Shown here piece after piece: positions 46,005-54,658 of a stretch of DNA of 64,000 nucleotides. Source of the DNA: JBGSOV01 sp964558715 (GTDB lineage: Bacteria; Patescibacteriota; Gracilibacteria; CAIRYL01; GCA-016699755); NCBI GenBank assembly GCA_964558715.1, contig CAZLFD010000003.1, positions 1-64,000 on the forward strand. The letters run 5' to 3'. Positions within the stretch are counted from its first letter, which is position 1; the number at the start of each line of letters is the position of its first letter. Below the pieces are notes generated by a model. That model was given only the letters and a program-made list of their open reading frames with translations, had not been told where the DNA came from and did not search any database. Made by a program: the position numbers and the translations under genes.

Positions 46005-47494
46005 AGTACGAATACGATTTATTGGTGATCGGCGGTGGCGCAGCCGGACTCACGGTTGCCTCTGGTGCGGCCCAGCTGGGAGCAAAGGTAGCGCTCGTCA
46101 GCAAAGATGCTCTAGGTGGCGATTGCCTGTTTTTTGGCTGCGTACCGAGCAAGACCTTGATTAAATCTGCCAAAGTCGCGCATATTATCAAACATGCTGA
46201 TGCTTTTGGTTTGAAGGCGGCCAAGCCCGAATACGATTTTGCGGAAGTGACTAGGCGCATCAATACCGTAATCGAAACGGCCGGAATCCACGATGACCCA
46301 GAGCGCTTTCGCAACATGGGAGTGGATGTGATTTTCGGCAAAGCCGACTTTTGGGATATGCATACTGTCTGTGTGCGCCTGACAAAACTCTTCGCCAAAG
46401 AGCAACAAAGAGAAGTTTCAGAAAAAGGTGATGAATTTATGCTGACTGCAGAAAAAATCGTAATCGCTACCGGCTCACGCCCTTTTGTTCCGCCGATTCC
46501 TGGTATGATGGAGAGTGGTTTTCTGACGAATGAGAATATCTTTTCGATGAAAAAATTGCCAAAATCATTGGTGGTACTTGGCGCCGGGCCGATCGGCTGT
46601 GAACTGGCTCAAGCCTTTGCTAGGCTAGGAACAAAGGTAACGATGCTCGTACGCGGTGAACAGATCATGAGCAAAGAAGACCCCGATGTTGCTACATACA
46701 TGGCGGATATTTTTGCCGAAGAAGCGATTGAGATCCGCTACAAGACCAGTGTTACTAACGTCGAAAATCATGAGTCGTTGAAGCGCATCACGATTGATGA
46801 AGATGGTGAAAAAGGTGAGTTAGAGGCGGAGAATATTCTAGTTGCTACGGGCAGAGTGCCAGACCTCGGGCCGCTTAATCTAGAAAACGCCGGGGTAAAA
46901 TCTGACAAGCGCGGTATTGTTACGGATAAGAAACTGCGCACCAACCAAAAGCACATCTACGCCATTGGTGATGTAAACGGCAAATACCAATTTACCCATA
47001 CGGCCGGTTACGAAGGGGGCATTGTGGTGAGTAACGCGGTGTTGCATTTTCCACGCAAAGTGGATTATGAAGCGATTCCCTGGGCGACCTTTACCGACCC
47101 CGAAGTAGCAAGTTGTGGCCTGAATGAGGCCGAGGCAAAGCAGCGCGGCATCGATTATCAGGTTTGGCGGCACGAATTTACGCGGCAAGACCGAGCTTTG
47201 GCAGAATCGGAAAATCACGGCTTTGTGAAAATCCTCACGACCGGTAGACGCGGCAAAATCATTGGTGGGCAGATCGTCGGGCCACATGCTGGTGAAATCA
47301 TCCACGAATTGATCCTCGCACGTAATGCCGGGCTTACCCTGGCGAGCATCGCCAGTGCTGTACATGTGTATCCGACGTTGGCAGAAATCATCAAGTCTGC
47401 GGCAGGAAAGTACTTCGCAGAAAAACTCTTCACCAATAAAACACGAAAGATCCTCAAATTCTTTTTTCGTTATCGCGGGAAGACAGAACAGTAA
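46001..47494 (+). CDS. FAD-dependent pyridine nucleotide-disulfide oxidoreductase (MerA/lipoamide dehydrogenase-like)
   Basis: 497 residues. FAD site DLLVIGGGAAGLTVASGAA, redox-active disulfide GGDCLFFGCVPSKTL (Cys-x4-Cys), NAD(P)H site LVVLGAGPIGCELAQAFARL, second FAD motif HIYAIGDVN, and the dimerisation-domain HVYPTLAEI in place of the lipoamide dehydrogenase HxHPT(L)SE. No heavy-metal domain at the N-terminus and no terminal Cys pair, so mercury reduction is unlikely. Coupling to a TVP38 membrane protein is a recurring pairing in bacteria; a membrane redox role is inferred. Confidence 0.9.
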   Translation: MKYEYDLLVIGGGAAGLTVASGAAQLGAKVALVSKDALGGDCLFFGCVPSKTLIKSAKVAHIIKHADAFGLKAAKPEYDFAEVTRRINTVIETAGIHDDPERFRNMGVDVIFGKADFWDMHTVCVRLTKLFAKEQQREVSEKGDEFMLTAEKIVIATGSRPFVPPIPGMMESGFLTNENIFSMKKLPKSLVVLGAGPIGCELAQAFARLGTKVTMLVRGEQIMSKEDPDVATYMADIFAEEAIEIRYKTSVTNVENHESLKRITIDEDGEKGELEAENILVATGRVPDLGPLNLENAGVKSDKRGIVTDKKLRTNQKHIYAIGDVNGKYQFTHTAGYEGGIVVSNAVLHFPRKVDYEAIPWATFTDPEVASCGLNEAEAKQRGIDYQVWRHEFTRQDRALAESENHGFVKILTTGRRGKIIGGQIVGPHAGEIIHELILARNAGLTLASIASAVHVYPTLAEIIKSAAGKYFAEKLFTNKTRKILKFFFRYRGKTEQ

Positions 47495-47584
47495 AGTCAC
47501 TCCAGCTTTGTCCGGAATCGGGAGGAATCTTTCAGTGGCTTTTCAGTCTCTTCAAACCTTGCTACCCAGAGAGAGGGCAGTGAT

Positions 47585-47623
47585 ACAAAAAAAACACCCG
47601 CATCAGATGGGGGTGTCTTTTTT
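47585..47623. terminator. Bidirectional rho-independent terminator
   Basis: Stem ACACCC with GGGTGT around CAT/ATG, flanked by eight A's on the left and CTTTTTT on the right. It can end the oxidoreductase transcript on the plus strand and the structured RNA on the minus strand. Confidence 0.85.
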
Positions 47624-48134
47624 AATATTTATGTTCATGTCTCTCTGGTTGCGCTCACGGTGCCTTAGGTATGAAGTAAGGAGTGAACGAAAGAGTCATG
47701 GGGGGCATGAACGTGGCCCTTATCTTGCCTTCCTCCGGAGTGGTTTTGGTCGTTCCTGCGACCTGCCCGTTGGTCACTTGGTCGTACTGTCAAAGACGGT
47801 AGCCAAGTGCAGACAAATGGAGGTGGGATTCCGGTCGTTCAGATTCGGAGTCCGCTTGGAAAGCTAAGAAAACGGAACCCTTCGATGGGCGATCACAAGC
47901 TTTCGGTTGCAGACTGAGTCGCATATTGCGTGTCGCCCGAAAGATCTTTTGTGAATGGGGGCCGAAGAGCTCCCGTTTTCTCCGCTTTGAGAGAGGGGTT
48001 TAAGTGGTCTTGTTAAGGTTCTTTAGAGTCTGTTTGTTTTTGTGGGTGTTTGTGTGGTGTGTAGTCTTTGTGTGTGTTGGTTTGAGGTGTTTGTTTATTT
48101 GTGTGTTCCGAAACCATTTCTTGCTCGAGGTTTC
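47590..48134 (-). ncRNA. Unassigned structured non-coding RNA, about 540 nt
   Basis: No protein gene fits this interval. On the minus strand it has a good promoter (48169-48140) and the bidirectional terminator. The predicted 5' end (about 48134) begins a hairpin GAAACC/GGTTTC (48134-48129 with 48115-48110). An A/C-rich, structure-poor linker follows (48110-48025). Then come hairpins: GGGCGA/TCGCCC closing CGCA/TGCG (47938-47887), CACTTGG plus TACCGTC around a TTT loop (47809-47775), and GGTCG/CGACC (47763-47748). It lacks the conserved blocks of RNase P RNA (no GAGGAAAGTCC), the tRNA-like end of tmRNA, the SRP GGAAGGAAGCAG core and T-box signatures. Function unknown; an mRNA leader is unlikely since the next gene faces the other way. 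Confidence 0.65.
48013..48117 (-). CDS. Possible 34-codon reading frame inside the structured RNA
   Basis: ATG at 48117 (near the 5' end of the predicted RNA) opens MVSEHTNKQTPQTNTHKDYT and runs to a TAA at 48013. The A/C-rich sequence rarely makes stops, so this can be chance. There is no Shine-Dalgarno sequence. It uses mostly ACA, CAA, CAC and AAA codons. Confidence 0.2.
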   Translation of the reverse strand: MVSEHTNKQTPQTNTHKDYTPHKHPQKQTDSKEP

Positions 48135-48139
48135 ATAAA

Positions 48140-48169
48140 ACTATAATCGAACAAAGTGTAATCCGTCAA
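48140..48169 (-). promoter_or_regulatory. Sigma-70-type promoter of the structured RNA
   Basis: Minus strand TTGACG (48169-48164), 18-bp spacer, TATAGT (48145-48140); start predicted at 48134-48133, exactly at the foot of the RNA's first hairpin. Confidence 0.7.
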
Positions 48170-48224
48170 ACTTTTTATGTTGAAAAAGTCAATGATCATG
48201 TTTTGGTATACTTTTATGATTTAC

Positions 48225-48261
48225 GAAAAAGCCTGTCAATCAAGTTTTTTACTGGCTTCTC
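48225..48261 (-). terminator. Candidate terminator after murC
   Basis: Minus strand GAAGCCAGT, long loop, ACAGGCTTTTTC: a stem with one internal mismatch followed by five T's, about 40 bp past the murC stop. Confidence 0.45.
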
Positions 48262-48302
48262 TTACGCAATGACTTTTGAATTATTTCCCCCGAAGATTAT
48301 TC

Positions 48303-49610
48303 TTACGACTCCAAAAATCCTTCTACTACCTGGTGTACTGGCCCTGCTCCAATACTTATTACTACATCTCCGGTCTTGGTTTCTTGCTGAAGCAGTGTAA
48401 TCGTTTGGGCAAAGTCGACCGTGTGCCGAGCTCGTGTGCCATTGCTGCTGATTTTCTCGACCAATTGTTCCGCAGAAACAGATTGCACATCTTCTTCGCT
48501 ATCCCGCACACGGTAGATGTTGGGAATTAATACTTCATCGGCATCTGCAAAACTGGCGGCGAACTCTTCGAGGAACTCGTGCGTACGACTGTATTGGTGT
48601 GGCTGAAACACTGCCCAGAGCTTTTGCTGGGGGAATTTTTCGCGGAAGGCGGACAAGGTGGCTCGCAGTTCGGTAGGATGATGTGCATAATCGTCGAAGA
48701 GCTGAACATCATTCTTTTCACCCTTGTGCTCAAAACGCCGCCAGGTTCCGCGGAATTGTGCCAATGATTGTTGCGCGAATTCGAGCGGCAGTTCAAGCGC
48801 CTGAAACAACGCAAGTACGTGCGCGGCATTCTGGCGATTGTGGTCACCAGGAATCGCCATTTCTGGCACCTGGCTTAAAAACTCAGCGGAATCAATTTTT
48901 TGCGCGGCAATGCTGCCAAAAAGTTCCTTGATCTTTACATCCGAAAAATCGGCGATCAGTACTCCCGATTCAGGCAAGCGCGCAGCAAATGCACGGAAGG
49001 CCTCGAAATAAGCCTCTTCATCTGCAAAAAAATCAAGGTGATCGGGCTCACAGTTGGTGACAATAATGATGTTTGGTGAAAGATGGTGAAAGGAGTTGTG
49101 GTATTCGCAACTTTCAACGACAAACAGCCCACATTCGTTTTCATTACACAGCACCGGCGGTGCAGAAAGCCGGATATTTTTACCACCCCACTCAAAGACT
49201 TTTGTGCCAAGGATGACAAGTGGGTCAGCAAAAGCTTCTTCGAGGGCTAATCCAGCCATGGCCGTAGTGGTCGATTTGCCATGCGTACCGCAGATTGAAA
49301 CCGTGTTTGAGGCTTGCGAAATATCGCCCAGTGCGGCGAAGTAGGATTTTTCAGCAATTTTCAATTCTTTTGCGCGCATACGTTCGGGGTTCTCTGGCAT
49401 AATCGCTTCAGAGTAGACGAGCTCGTAACTTTCGGGGTCGAGGTTATCTGCATTATGCTCCGGAAAAATATAAATGCCTTCTGCACGAAGCTCATCAAGC
49501 AACGGCGAAGGGGCTTCGTCGGAGCCGACCACTTCGACGCCCTTTGAAACAAAAAAACGCGCAAGTGCGCTCATGCCAATTCCGCCGATACCGACAAAGT
49601 GTGCCTTCAT
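48303..49610 (-). CDS. murC: UDP-N-acetylmuramate--L-alanine ligase
   Basis: Adds the first amino acid of the peptidoglycan stem peptide. 435 residues. N-terminal Rossmann HFVGIGGIGMSALARFF, central ATP-binding CGTHGKSTTTAM, the Mur-ligase TNCEPDHLDFF, and C-terminal YAHHPTELRATLSAF and FQPHQYSRTHEF. The ATG overlaps the stop of the sigma-factor gene (ATGA), so murC is translated from the sigma transcript. Confidence 0.97.
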   Translation of the reverse strand: MKAHFVGIGGIGMSALARFFVSKGVEVVGSDEAPSPLLDELRAEGIYIFPEHNADNLDPESYELVYSEAIMPENPERMRAKELKIAEKSYFAALGDISQASNTVSICGTHGKSTTTAMAGLALEEAFADPLVILGTKVFEWGGKNIRLSAPPVLCNENECGLFVVESCEYHNSFHHLSPNIIIVTNCEPDHLDFFADEEAYFEAFRAFAARLPESGVLIADFSDVKIKELFGSIAAQKIDSAEFLSQVPEMAIPGDHNRQNAAHVLALFQALELPLEFAQQSLAQFRGTWRRFEHKGEKNDVQLFDDYAHHPTELRATLSAFREKFPQQKLWAVFQPHQYSRTHEFLEEFAASFADADEVLIPNIYRVRDSEEDVQSVSAEQLVEKISSNGTRARHTVDFAQTITLLQQETKTGDVVISIGAGPVHQVVEGFLES

Positions 49611-50158
49611 TTCTCGGCCTCTAAACTGTCGCGCAGTTTCTTGAGTCCGCGCGATTGTAAGATGCGGATCGCTGTTTCACTCTTGCCGAGCACAGTGGCG
49701 ATTTCGGAATTTTTCTGTTCGGAGAAGTATTTGAGAATAATCGCTTGTGCTTGCATTTCAGGCAAGTTCTTGAGGGCGGACATGATCCGTCGTCGGTCGA
49801 CACTGGTCGACGTTTTTTCTGTAGCATCCGCCGTACTTGATTCGTCGACTACCGTTTCAGGAATCTCATCGAGCGGAACATTTTTGCGATAATGGTCAAC
49901 CAAGACATTCTTGGCAATACGAAATAGCCATGCCGAAAAGGGCATGCTGTCTTTTTTCTGATACTTACCCAGGTGTTTCATCGTCTTAAAAAACACTTCA
50001 GATGTAATGTCTTCTGCAACGGCTTCAGACGTGACGCGAAAAAAGATAAAGCGGTAGACTTGGTTTACATAGGTGTCGTACAGCACACCAAAAGATTCTT
50101 TATCCCCATTTTGCGCGCGTATCACCAATGCGTCGATTTCTGCTTCACTTTTATCCAT
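49607..50158 (-). CDS. ECF-type RNA polymerase sigma factor
   Basis: 183 residues from the ATG at 50158. Region 2: FGVLYDTYVNQVYRFIFFRV, then AEDITSEVFFKTMKHLGKY and FSAWLFRIAKNVLVDHYRK. Region 4: LPEMQAQAIILKYFSEQKNS, EIATVLGKSETAIRILQSRG (helix-turn-helix). No anti-sigma gene adjoins; instead murC is coupled to it. Upstream carries an inverted repeat that could be autoregulatory. Confidence 0.93.
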   Translation of the reverse strand: MDKSEAEIDALVIRAQNGDKESFGVLYDTYVNQVYRFIFFRVTSEAVAEDITSEVFFKTMKHLGKYQKKDSMPFSAWLFRIAKNVLVDHYRKNVPLDEIPETVVDESSTADATEKTSTSVDRRRIMSALKNLPEMQAQAIILKYFSEQKNSEIATVLGKSETAIRILQSRGLKKLRDSLEAEK

Positions 50159-50165
50159 ACAAGCC

Positions 50166-50209
50166 TGAAACACCGCTTGCTATTGTTGCGTAAAGCAGTG
50201 AAACACTGC
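50166..50209. promoter_or_regulatory. Inverted and direct repeats before the sigma-factor gene
   Basis: Perfect GCAGTG-AAA-CACTGC hairpin at 50195-50209, and TGAAACAC occurring twice, at 50166-50173 and 50199-50206, 33 bp apart (three helical turns). The spacing suggests an operator for a dimeric or paired regulator upstream of the sigma-murC unit. Confidence 0.4.
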
Positions 50210-50272
50210 AAGCAAATATCGCATAAAATCTGTAATTCACCTGTTTAGCAGGTCATACTTTTCTGCTGCAAT

Positions 50273-52066
50273 TTACTCCCACTCGATCGTACCGGGCGGC
50301 TTACTGGTAAGATCCAAAAACACGCATGAGATGCTATCTATCTCCATCAACGATTCTGCCATTTCTTTCAGCACATCTGGCGGAAAAATCACGGCTGTGG
50401 CTGTCATCGCATTTTCACTTTGTATCGGGCGTAGGATGATCGACTCGGTTTCAGGCGTAACGCCAATGGGGAGGAGGATCACTGGAAACTGCCAAACACT
50501 TTCGTACAGTCCGCGGTTTTCGATAATCGTACGAATGCGGGCATCTGCCTCTTGCAACATGGCAATGCGGTCGAGAGTGATTTTAGTAGGAGTTTTTGGA
50601 TAGATGGTTTCAAAGTGCTCGGTATGTGAAATCGAAACCAATACCCGATTGATATCAGGGTACGCATTCGGAATCTTGCTAGCAGAGGCAAGTAGGTCAT
50701 CGACCGGTTTATCGGTAAAAATCGCCGCTGGATGCCGATAACTGCGTGCATCGCCTTGTACCCCTACCGAGCGTACCGGGAGGATTTTGGTATGCAGTGC
50801 GAATTCGCTTTTTATGCGCGTAGTAATCTCATCTGCATGCGAAAGTGCATTCGGCTCGCTTTGGCACAAAATACGTACGCCCAGACCCGGCCCCGGAAAC
50901 GGATGCCGCCCCACGACTTCTTCGGGCAGCCCCAGTTTACGGCCGATATCGCGAACTTCGTCTTTATAAAAATCTGCAAGCGGTTCGACAATACGCCCTT
51001 CGGCGATCATTTTTTCAATCTCGGGCACGCGGTTGTGATGGGTTTTAATCTTGCTCGCGTGTTCGCTGCCGCCAGTTTCAATATGATCGGGGTAGATCGT
51101 GCCCTGGCCGAGCAACCATTTTTCATCTTCGAGCTCAAGTTTTTCTGCCCATTTGCGTTGCACATCAAGAAATGCATTGCCAATGGCAGCGCGCTTTGCT
51201 TCGGGGCCGGTAATGTCTTGTAGCTTTTCGAGAAAATGCTCGCTCTCGCTGGCGATGTGCAGATTTTTAAAACCAGCATCCGCCATCATCCGACCGACTT
51301 CTTTCGCCTCGTTTTTCCGCAGTAAGCCGCTGTCGACAAAAAGCCCAAAAACCCTGTCGGCACCGATTGCTTCGGTGAGTAAAGCAAAGGCGACCGAAGA
51401 GTCGACTCCACCGGAAACAAGTAAAAAAACATTCTTGTTTTCGAGTTTTTTATCCAGATCGGCGATGATGTGCTCGGCAGCTTTCGCTACGCTCCACGTA
51501 CCCGCAGCACCGCAGATGCTCACGAAATTACCAAGTATTTCCATGCCGTACTCCGAGTGAGTCACCTCGGGGTGAAATTGCACGGAATAGAGTTTTTGCT
51601 CTGGATTTTCGTAAGTGGCAATCGGGCAGATGTCGGTACTGCCGGTCGCCCGAAAGCCTTGGGGCAACTCAGTGACCGAATCGCCGTGATTCATCCACAC
51701 GGTGGAAATTTCGGGAATATCAGTGAACAACTCACCGTTTTGATGCGTAAACACGGCCTCGCCATATTCTTTTTGGCGTGATTCAATACTTCCGCCAAAG
51801 TGATGCGCCAGGAGGTGGTGGCCATAGCAGATGCCCATAATTGGGATATCAAGATCGAAGATTTCTAAATCGGGGTGCGGTGCATTCTTTTCAAAAACCG
51901 ATTGCGGCCCACCGGAAAGAATGATGCCATAGGGGTTCAGGGCTTTGATTTCTGCAGCAGATGTTTTGACCGGAAGGATTTCGGAATACGCTGACAAACG
52001 CCGTACGCGGTTTCCGATCAGGTGGGCGAACTGGCTGCCGAAGTCGAGAATGACGATTGGTCTCAT
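50273..52066 (-). CDS. guaA: GMP synthase (glutamine-hydrolysing)
   Basis: Amidates XMP to GMP. 597 residues, about 75 longer than usual. Class I amidotransferase domain with nucleophile in GICYGHHLLA, catalytic His in QFHPEVTHSEYG; ATP-pyrophosphatase P-loop VSGGVDSSVAFALL; GQGTIYPDHIE; and the C-terminal dimerisation domain ending KPPGTIEWE. The extra length lies in the dimerisation domain (about residues 470-550), resembling the long GuaA subtype. Single-gene unit or first of a tail after the O-antigen ligase-like gene (18-bp gap). Confidence 0.96.
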   Translation of the reverse strand: MRPIVILDFGSQFAHLIGNRVRRLSAYSEILPVKTSAAEIKALNPYGIILSGGPQSVFEKNAPHPDLEIFDLDIPIMGICYGHHLLAHHFGGSIESRQKEYGEAVFTHQNGELFTDIPEISTVWMNHGDSVTELPQGFRATGSTDICPIATYENPEQKLYSVQFHPEVTHSEYGMEILGNFVSICGAAGTWSVAKAAEHIIADLDKKLENKNVFLLVSGGVDSSVAFALLTEAIGADRVFGLFVDSGLLRKNEAKEVGRMMADAGFKNLHIASESEHFLEKLQDITGPEAKRAAIGNAFLDVQRKWAEKLELEDEKWLLGQGTIYPDHIETGGSEHASKIKTHHNRVPEIEKMIAEGRIVEPLADFYKDEVRDIGRKLGLPEEVVGRHPFPGPGLGVRILCQSEPNALSHADEITTRIKSEFALHTKILPVRSVGVQGDARSYRHPAAIFTDKPVDDLLASASKIPNAYPDINRVLVSISHTEHFETIYPKTPTKITLDRIAMLQEADARIRTIIENRGLYESVWQFPVILLPIGVTPETESIILRPIQSENAMTATAVIFPPDVLKEMAESLMEIDSISCVFLDLTSKPPGTIEWE

Positions 52067-52084
52067 AGATATGGTGATTCTGCC

Positions 52085-53599
52085 TTAAGCCCGAAAAAAA
52101 CGGGAGAGAAAGTTGCGCACGCGTAAGCCAAGTGTGGGACTGTCAGTACGCGAAAGAGCCACGCCAGCAAGAGTCCAGAATGTTAGCGCAACGACAGAAG
52201 ATTCCCACGAGTGGAGAAAGAGACAAGCCGCCGACACGCCGACTAAGCCTAGTAGTGAGGCCTTGCTCTCGGCGGTTCTTCGCCTAAGCAGCTGCAGGGC
52301 AACCATAGCAAGAATCGCCAAAAAGAGAACGAGGCCGATAATTCCGGATTCTAAACCGACTTGCAAATACCAACTCTCCGGCAAAAAACCAGTTTCACCC
52401 GGGCGGGCAAAGCGCGCGCTTGCCGGGCCAGCATCACCGAGGCCAAGGCCGAAGGGATATTGCATGATGTAATACGCACCATCGCTCCAGCGCTCCCAGT
52501 GGCCCTGGCTACTGCTAGGACGGAGGATGATGTTCCAAAAAAACGCGCCGTAAAACGCACGGATGAATACAAGCGCTCCTAAAAAGAGCGGAAAGACCAT
52601 GCCCGCAAGCAGAGGAAAGGCTTGGCGGCGCGAGTTCCATGCCTGCAGCAAAAGCAGTAATGCCAGAAATAGCGCTGAAATCGCTAGTGATACCGGTCTG
52701 AGTGCATCCCACTTTTCGATGACAAGCGCCGGAAAAAAGAGGCCAAAGATACCGCCGCCAAACAAGGCGAGGTAGCCAATAGCGACAAACGGGCGGGCGG
52801 ATTGGACGACAAAAAGCGCAGCCATAGCGGCGATCATACCGATCCATGCTGAGCGCGACCAGGTAAGAAACAGCACCGCTATACCGGCGACAAAAACGGC
52901 ATAGAGCGAGATCCGCAACAAACGCGTGCTGGCTTGGGCAGCAAAAAAAAGAAAAAGCGGGAGAACGACCAGTAGATATGCACCCAATTGATTGGGGCCA
53001 GAAAGGGTGGATTGGATACGACAAAATTCTTCGTGCGTAATGCGGTTTTCGATCTTGTGGCAGTACGACAAGCCTTGTCCGGCCTCGGTAATGCCGTATT
53101 CACTGCTGTAACCAAAATTGACAAGGAACTCTTCGGGCAAGATAGTTTTTTGGAGTAACCCAAACGTGATCACTAGCGCAGCCGGACCCATAGCACAGGT
53201 AAAGAGTAGTTTTTTTTGCGCCGCCGTAAACGTGAGTTGACGCACCACCACAAAGGTGATCAGAAATAGGAGGCCGTACTTGGCGCCCCACACCATCTGC
53301 ACCAGATTCTGCGGAAAGCCATCCCCAGTAAACAGTACCCCTGTAACTAGCGATACGACTACAAAACCAGCGATGATGTAATCTAATAACCCTTTCTGCA
53401 AAGTTGAACGGCGCTGCCACATAAGCGGGAGCACAAGCGCAAAAAAGCCAACAAGTAATATCTCTTTCCAGGCACTGATCAAAAACAAGAACACCGGTGG
53501 CGCATCAGCAAAAACCGCCATGAGCGCGGTACTGAAAAACGGATGAAACGGGAGTGCCGCCAAAATAACTGCCAGGATGAGAACAGCAATTCGCTGCAT
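52085..53599 (-). CDS. O-antigen ligase/polymerase-like membrane protein (Wzy/WaaL superfamily)
   Basis: 504 residues from the ATG at 53599; another ATG at 53668 would add a hydrophilic 23-residue leader. About 12 membrane helices with one large extracytoplasmic loop. The Wzy_C-type region shows FLTWSRSAWIGMIAAMAALF (conserved Arg), and the loop near 395-430 ends YPFGLGLGDAGPASARF, with the G-x-G-x-G and following Wzy-type signature, then WYLQVGLESGIIGLVLFLAI (His of the family's H-N-x2 motif not seen). Likely joins or polymerises surface glycans, which would go with the glycosyltransferase and murC. Confidence 0.85.
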   Translation of the reverse strand: MQRIAVLILAVILAALPFHPFFSTALMAVFADAPPVFLFLISAWKEILLVGFFALVLPLMWQRRSTLQKGLLDYIIAGFVVVSLVTGVLFTGDGFPQNLVQMVWGAKYGLLFLITFVVVRQLTFTAAQKKLLFTCAMGPAALVITFGLLQKTILPEEFLVNFGYSSEYGITEAGQGLSYCHKIENRITHEEFCRIQSTLSGPNQLGAYLLVVLPLFLFFAAQASTRLLRISLYAVFVAGIAVLFLTWSRSAWIGMIAAMAALFVVQSARPFVAIGYLALFGGGIFGLFFPALVIEKWDALRPVSLAISALFLALLLLLQAWNSRRQAFPLLAGMVFPLFLGALVFIRAFYGAFFWNIILRPSSSQGHWERWSDGAYYIMQYPFGLGLGDAGPASARFARPGETGFLPESWYLQVGLESGIIGLVLFLAILAMVALQLLRRRTAESKASLLGLVGVSAACLFLHSWESSVVALTFWTLAGVALSRTDSPTLGLRVRNFLSRFFRA

Positions 53600-53698
53600 A
53601 AAAATATCCGTAAAGATTGTTCGTATCTTCACGATTTTTGCGCCTTTTTGCAATCCATGCATCGTCATTCCGACTTGACCAAAATCGAAGGGGCGATC

Positions 53699-54658
53699 TT
53701 ATTGCACCACACCGCTGGCAAACGTAGAAGTCACAACGTAACTGATTAAGACAACGACGATGCCGATGATCGCCCCAGTAATGACTTTTTTTCCGGATTC
53801 GACGCGGTCTTGATCGCCGAATGAGATGATCCATTGACTACCCCCGTACAAAAAAGCGACAAAGGCGACTACCGCTAAAAATTGTAGAAAGTACTGGATA
53901 ATGGCGATCGCCTCACGTACGCCAGTGTCGGCGTCGGGATTATAGGTGACCCTCCAATCGTTTCCGAGCAGGTTTGGATAGATGACTTCACGAATAAGGA
54001 CATCGTTGACAAGAATTACTAACAAGCCGACACCGACCCACTGGAACACCGTCTTTTGTTGCGATATTTCTTCAGTTTCACCCAAGGCGACGATCATCTT
54101 GTAGCCCGATACCATCACATATACCACTGCGACGATGATGAGAATCCCCTTCACCCATTCAAGCAAGGCGAGTATCTCGATAATCGCCCTACCACTCGCT
54201 GTCGTCAAATTATCAGGGCTCGCCAAAACACCACTCACCACAACAGCACCGCCGCCATAGAGAATATCGAAGATCACCGTATCGACCACAAGCATGCCCA
54301 CTAATCCGATGAGTGACCAGGCGACTCCCATTTTACCGGTGCTCACCTTGTCTTCTTCGCCATTACTCGTAACCAAGAGTAAAGAGCTCCATGCCAACCA
54401 TGCAATGGCGATGGCTGCGACCAAAAACTTGATTATATCGACCACACTCAAAATAGCATTGGCGAGCATCCGTTGCCCGGGATTATTGATCACCTCGCCC
54501 ACATCTGTTCCAGACTGGTCTTCGCATGCCAAGCCCGCAGCATTACAAGAAAAGGGGATTCCTTGATTTTGGCTGGCAAACGCGGTATCCATCACCACCG
54601 GAGTAAGTGAGAGAATCAAGCCGCAAACCGCCAGCAAGATGACAAAAATTGAACGCAT
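53699..54658 (-). CDS. Pilin-like multi-helix membrane protein (TrbC/VirB2-type arrangement), copy A
   Basis: 319 residues with a signal peptide (FVILLAVCGLILSLTPVVMD) and three repeated two-helix units, each joining two hydrophobic helices by a short charged turn: LLLVTSNGEEDKVSTGKMGV, YKMIVALGETEEISQQKTVF, SQWIISFGDQDRVESGKKVI. That turn (G-D/E-E-x-x-x-x-x-K/G-K) also recurs in the next gene. The layout is like VirB2/TrbC pilins but triplicated; such genes are common in Patescibacteria and their role is unknown. One-base TGATG overlap with the upstream paralogue. Confidence 0.7.
   Translation of the reverse strand: MRSIFVILLAVCGLILSLTPVVMDTAFASQNQGIPFSCNAAGLACEDQSGTDVGEVINNPGQRMLANAILSVVDIIKFLVAAIAIAWLAWSSLLLVTSNGEEDKVSTGKMGVAWSLIGLVGMLVVDTVIFDILYGGGAVVVSGVLASPDNLTTASGRAIIEILALLEWVKGILIIVAVVYVMVSGYKMIVALGETEEISQQKTVFQWVGVGLLVILVNDVLIREVIYPNLLGNDWRVTYNPDADTGVREAIAIIQYFLQFLAVVAFVAFLYGGSQWIISFGDQDRVESGKKVITGAIIGIVVVLISYVVTSTFASGVVQ

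Noticed and set aside
47500..48300. RNase P RNA, tmRNA, SRP RNA or a riboswitch
   Set aside because: None of the conserved blocks of these RNAs was found on either strand, and no gene lies downstream in the right orientation for a riboswitch; kept as unassigned RNA.
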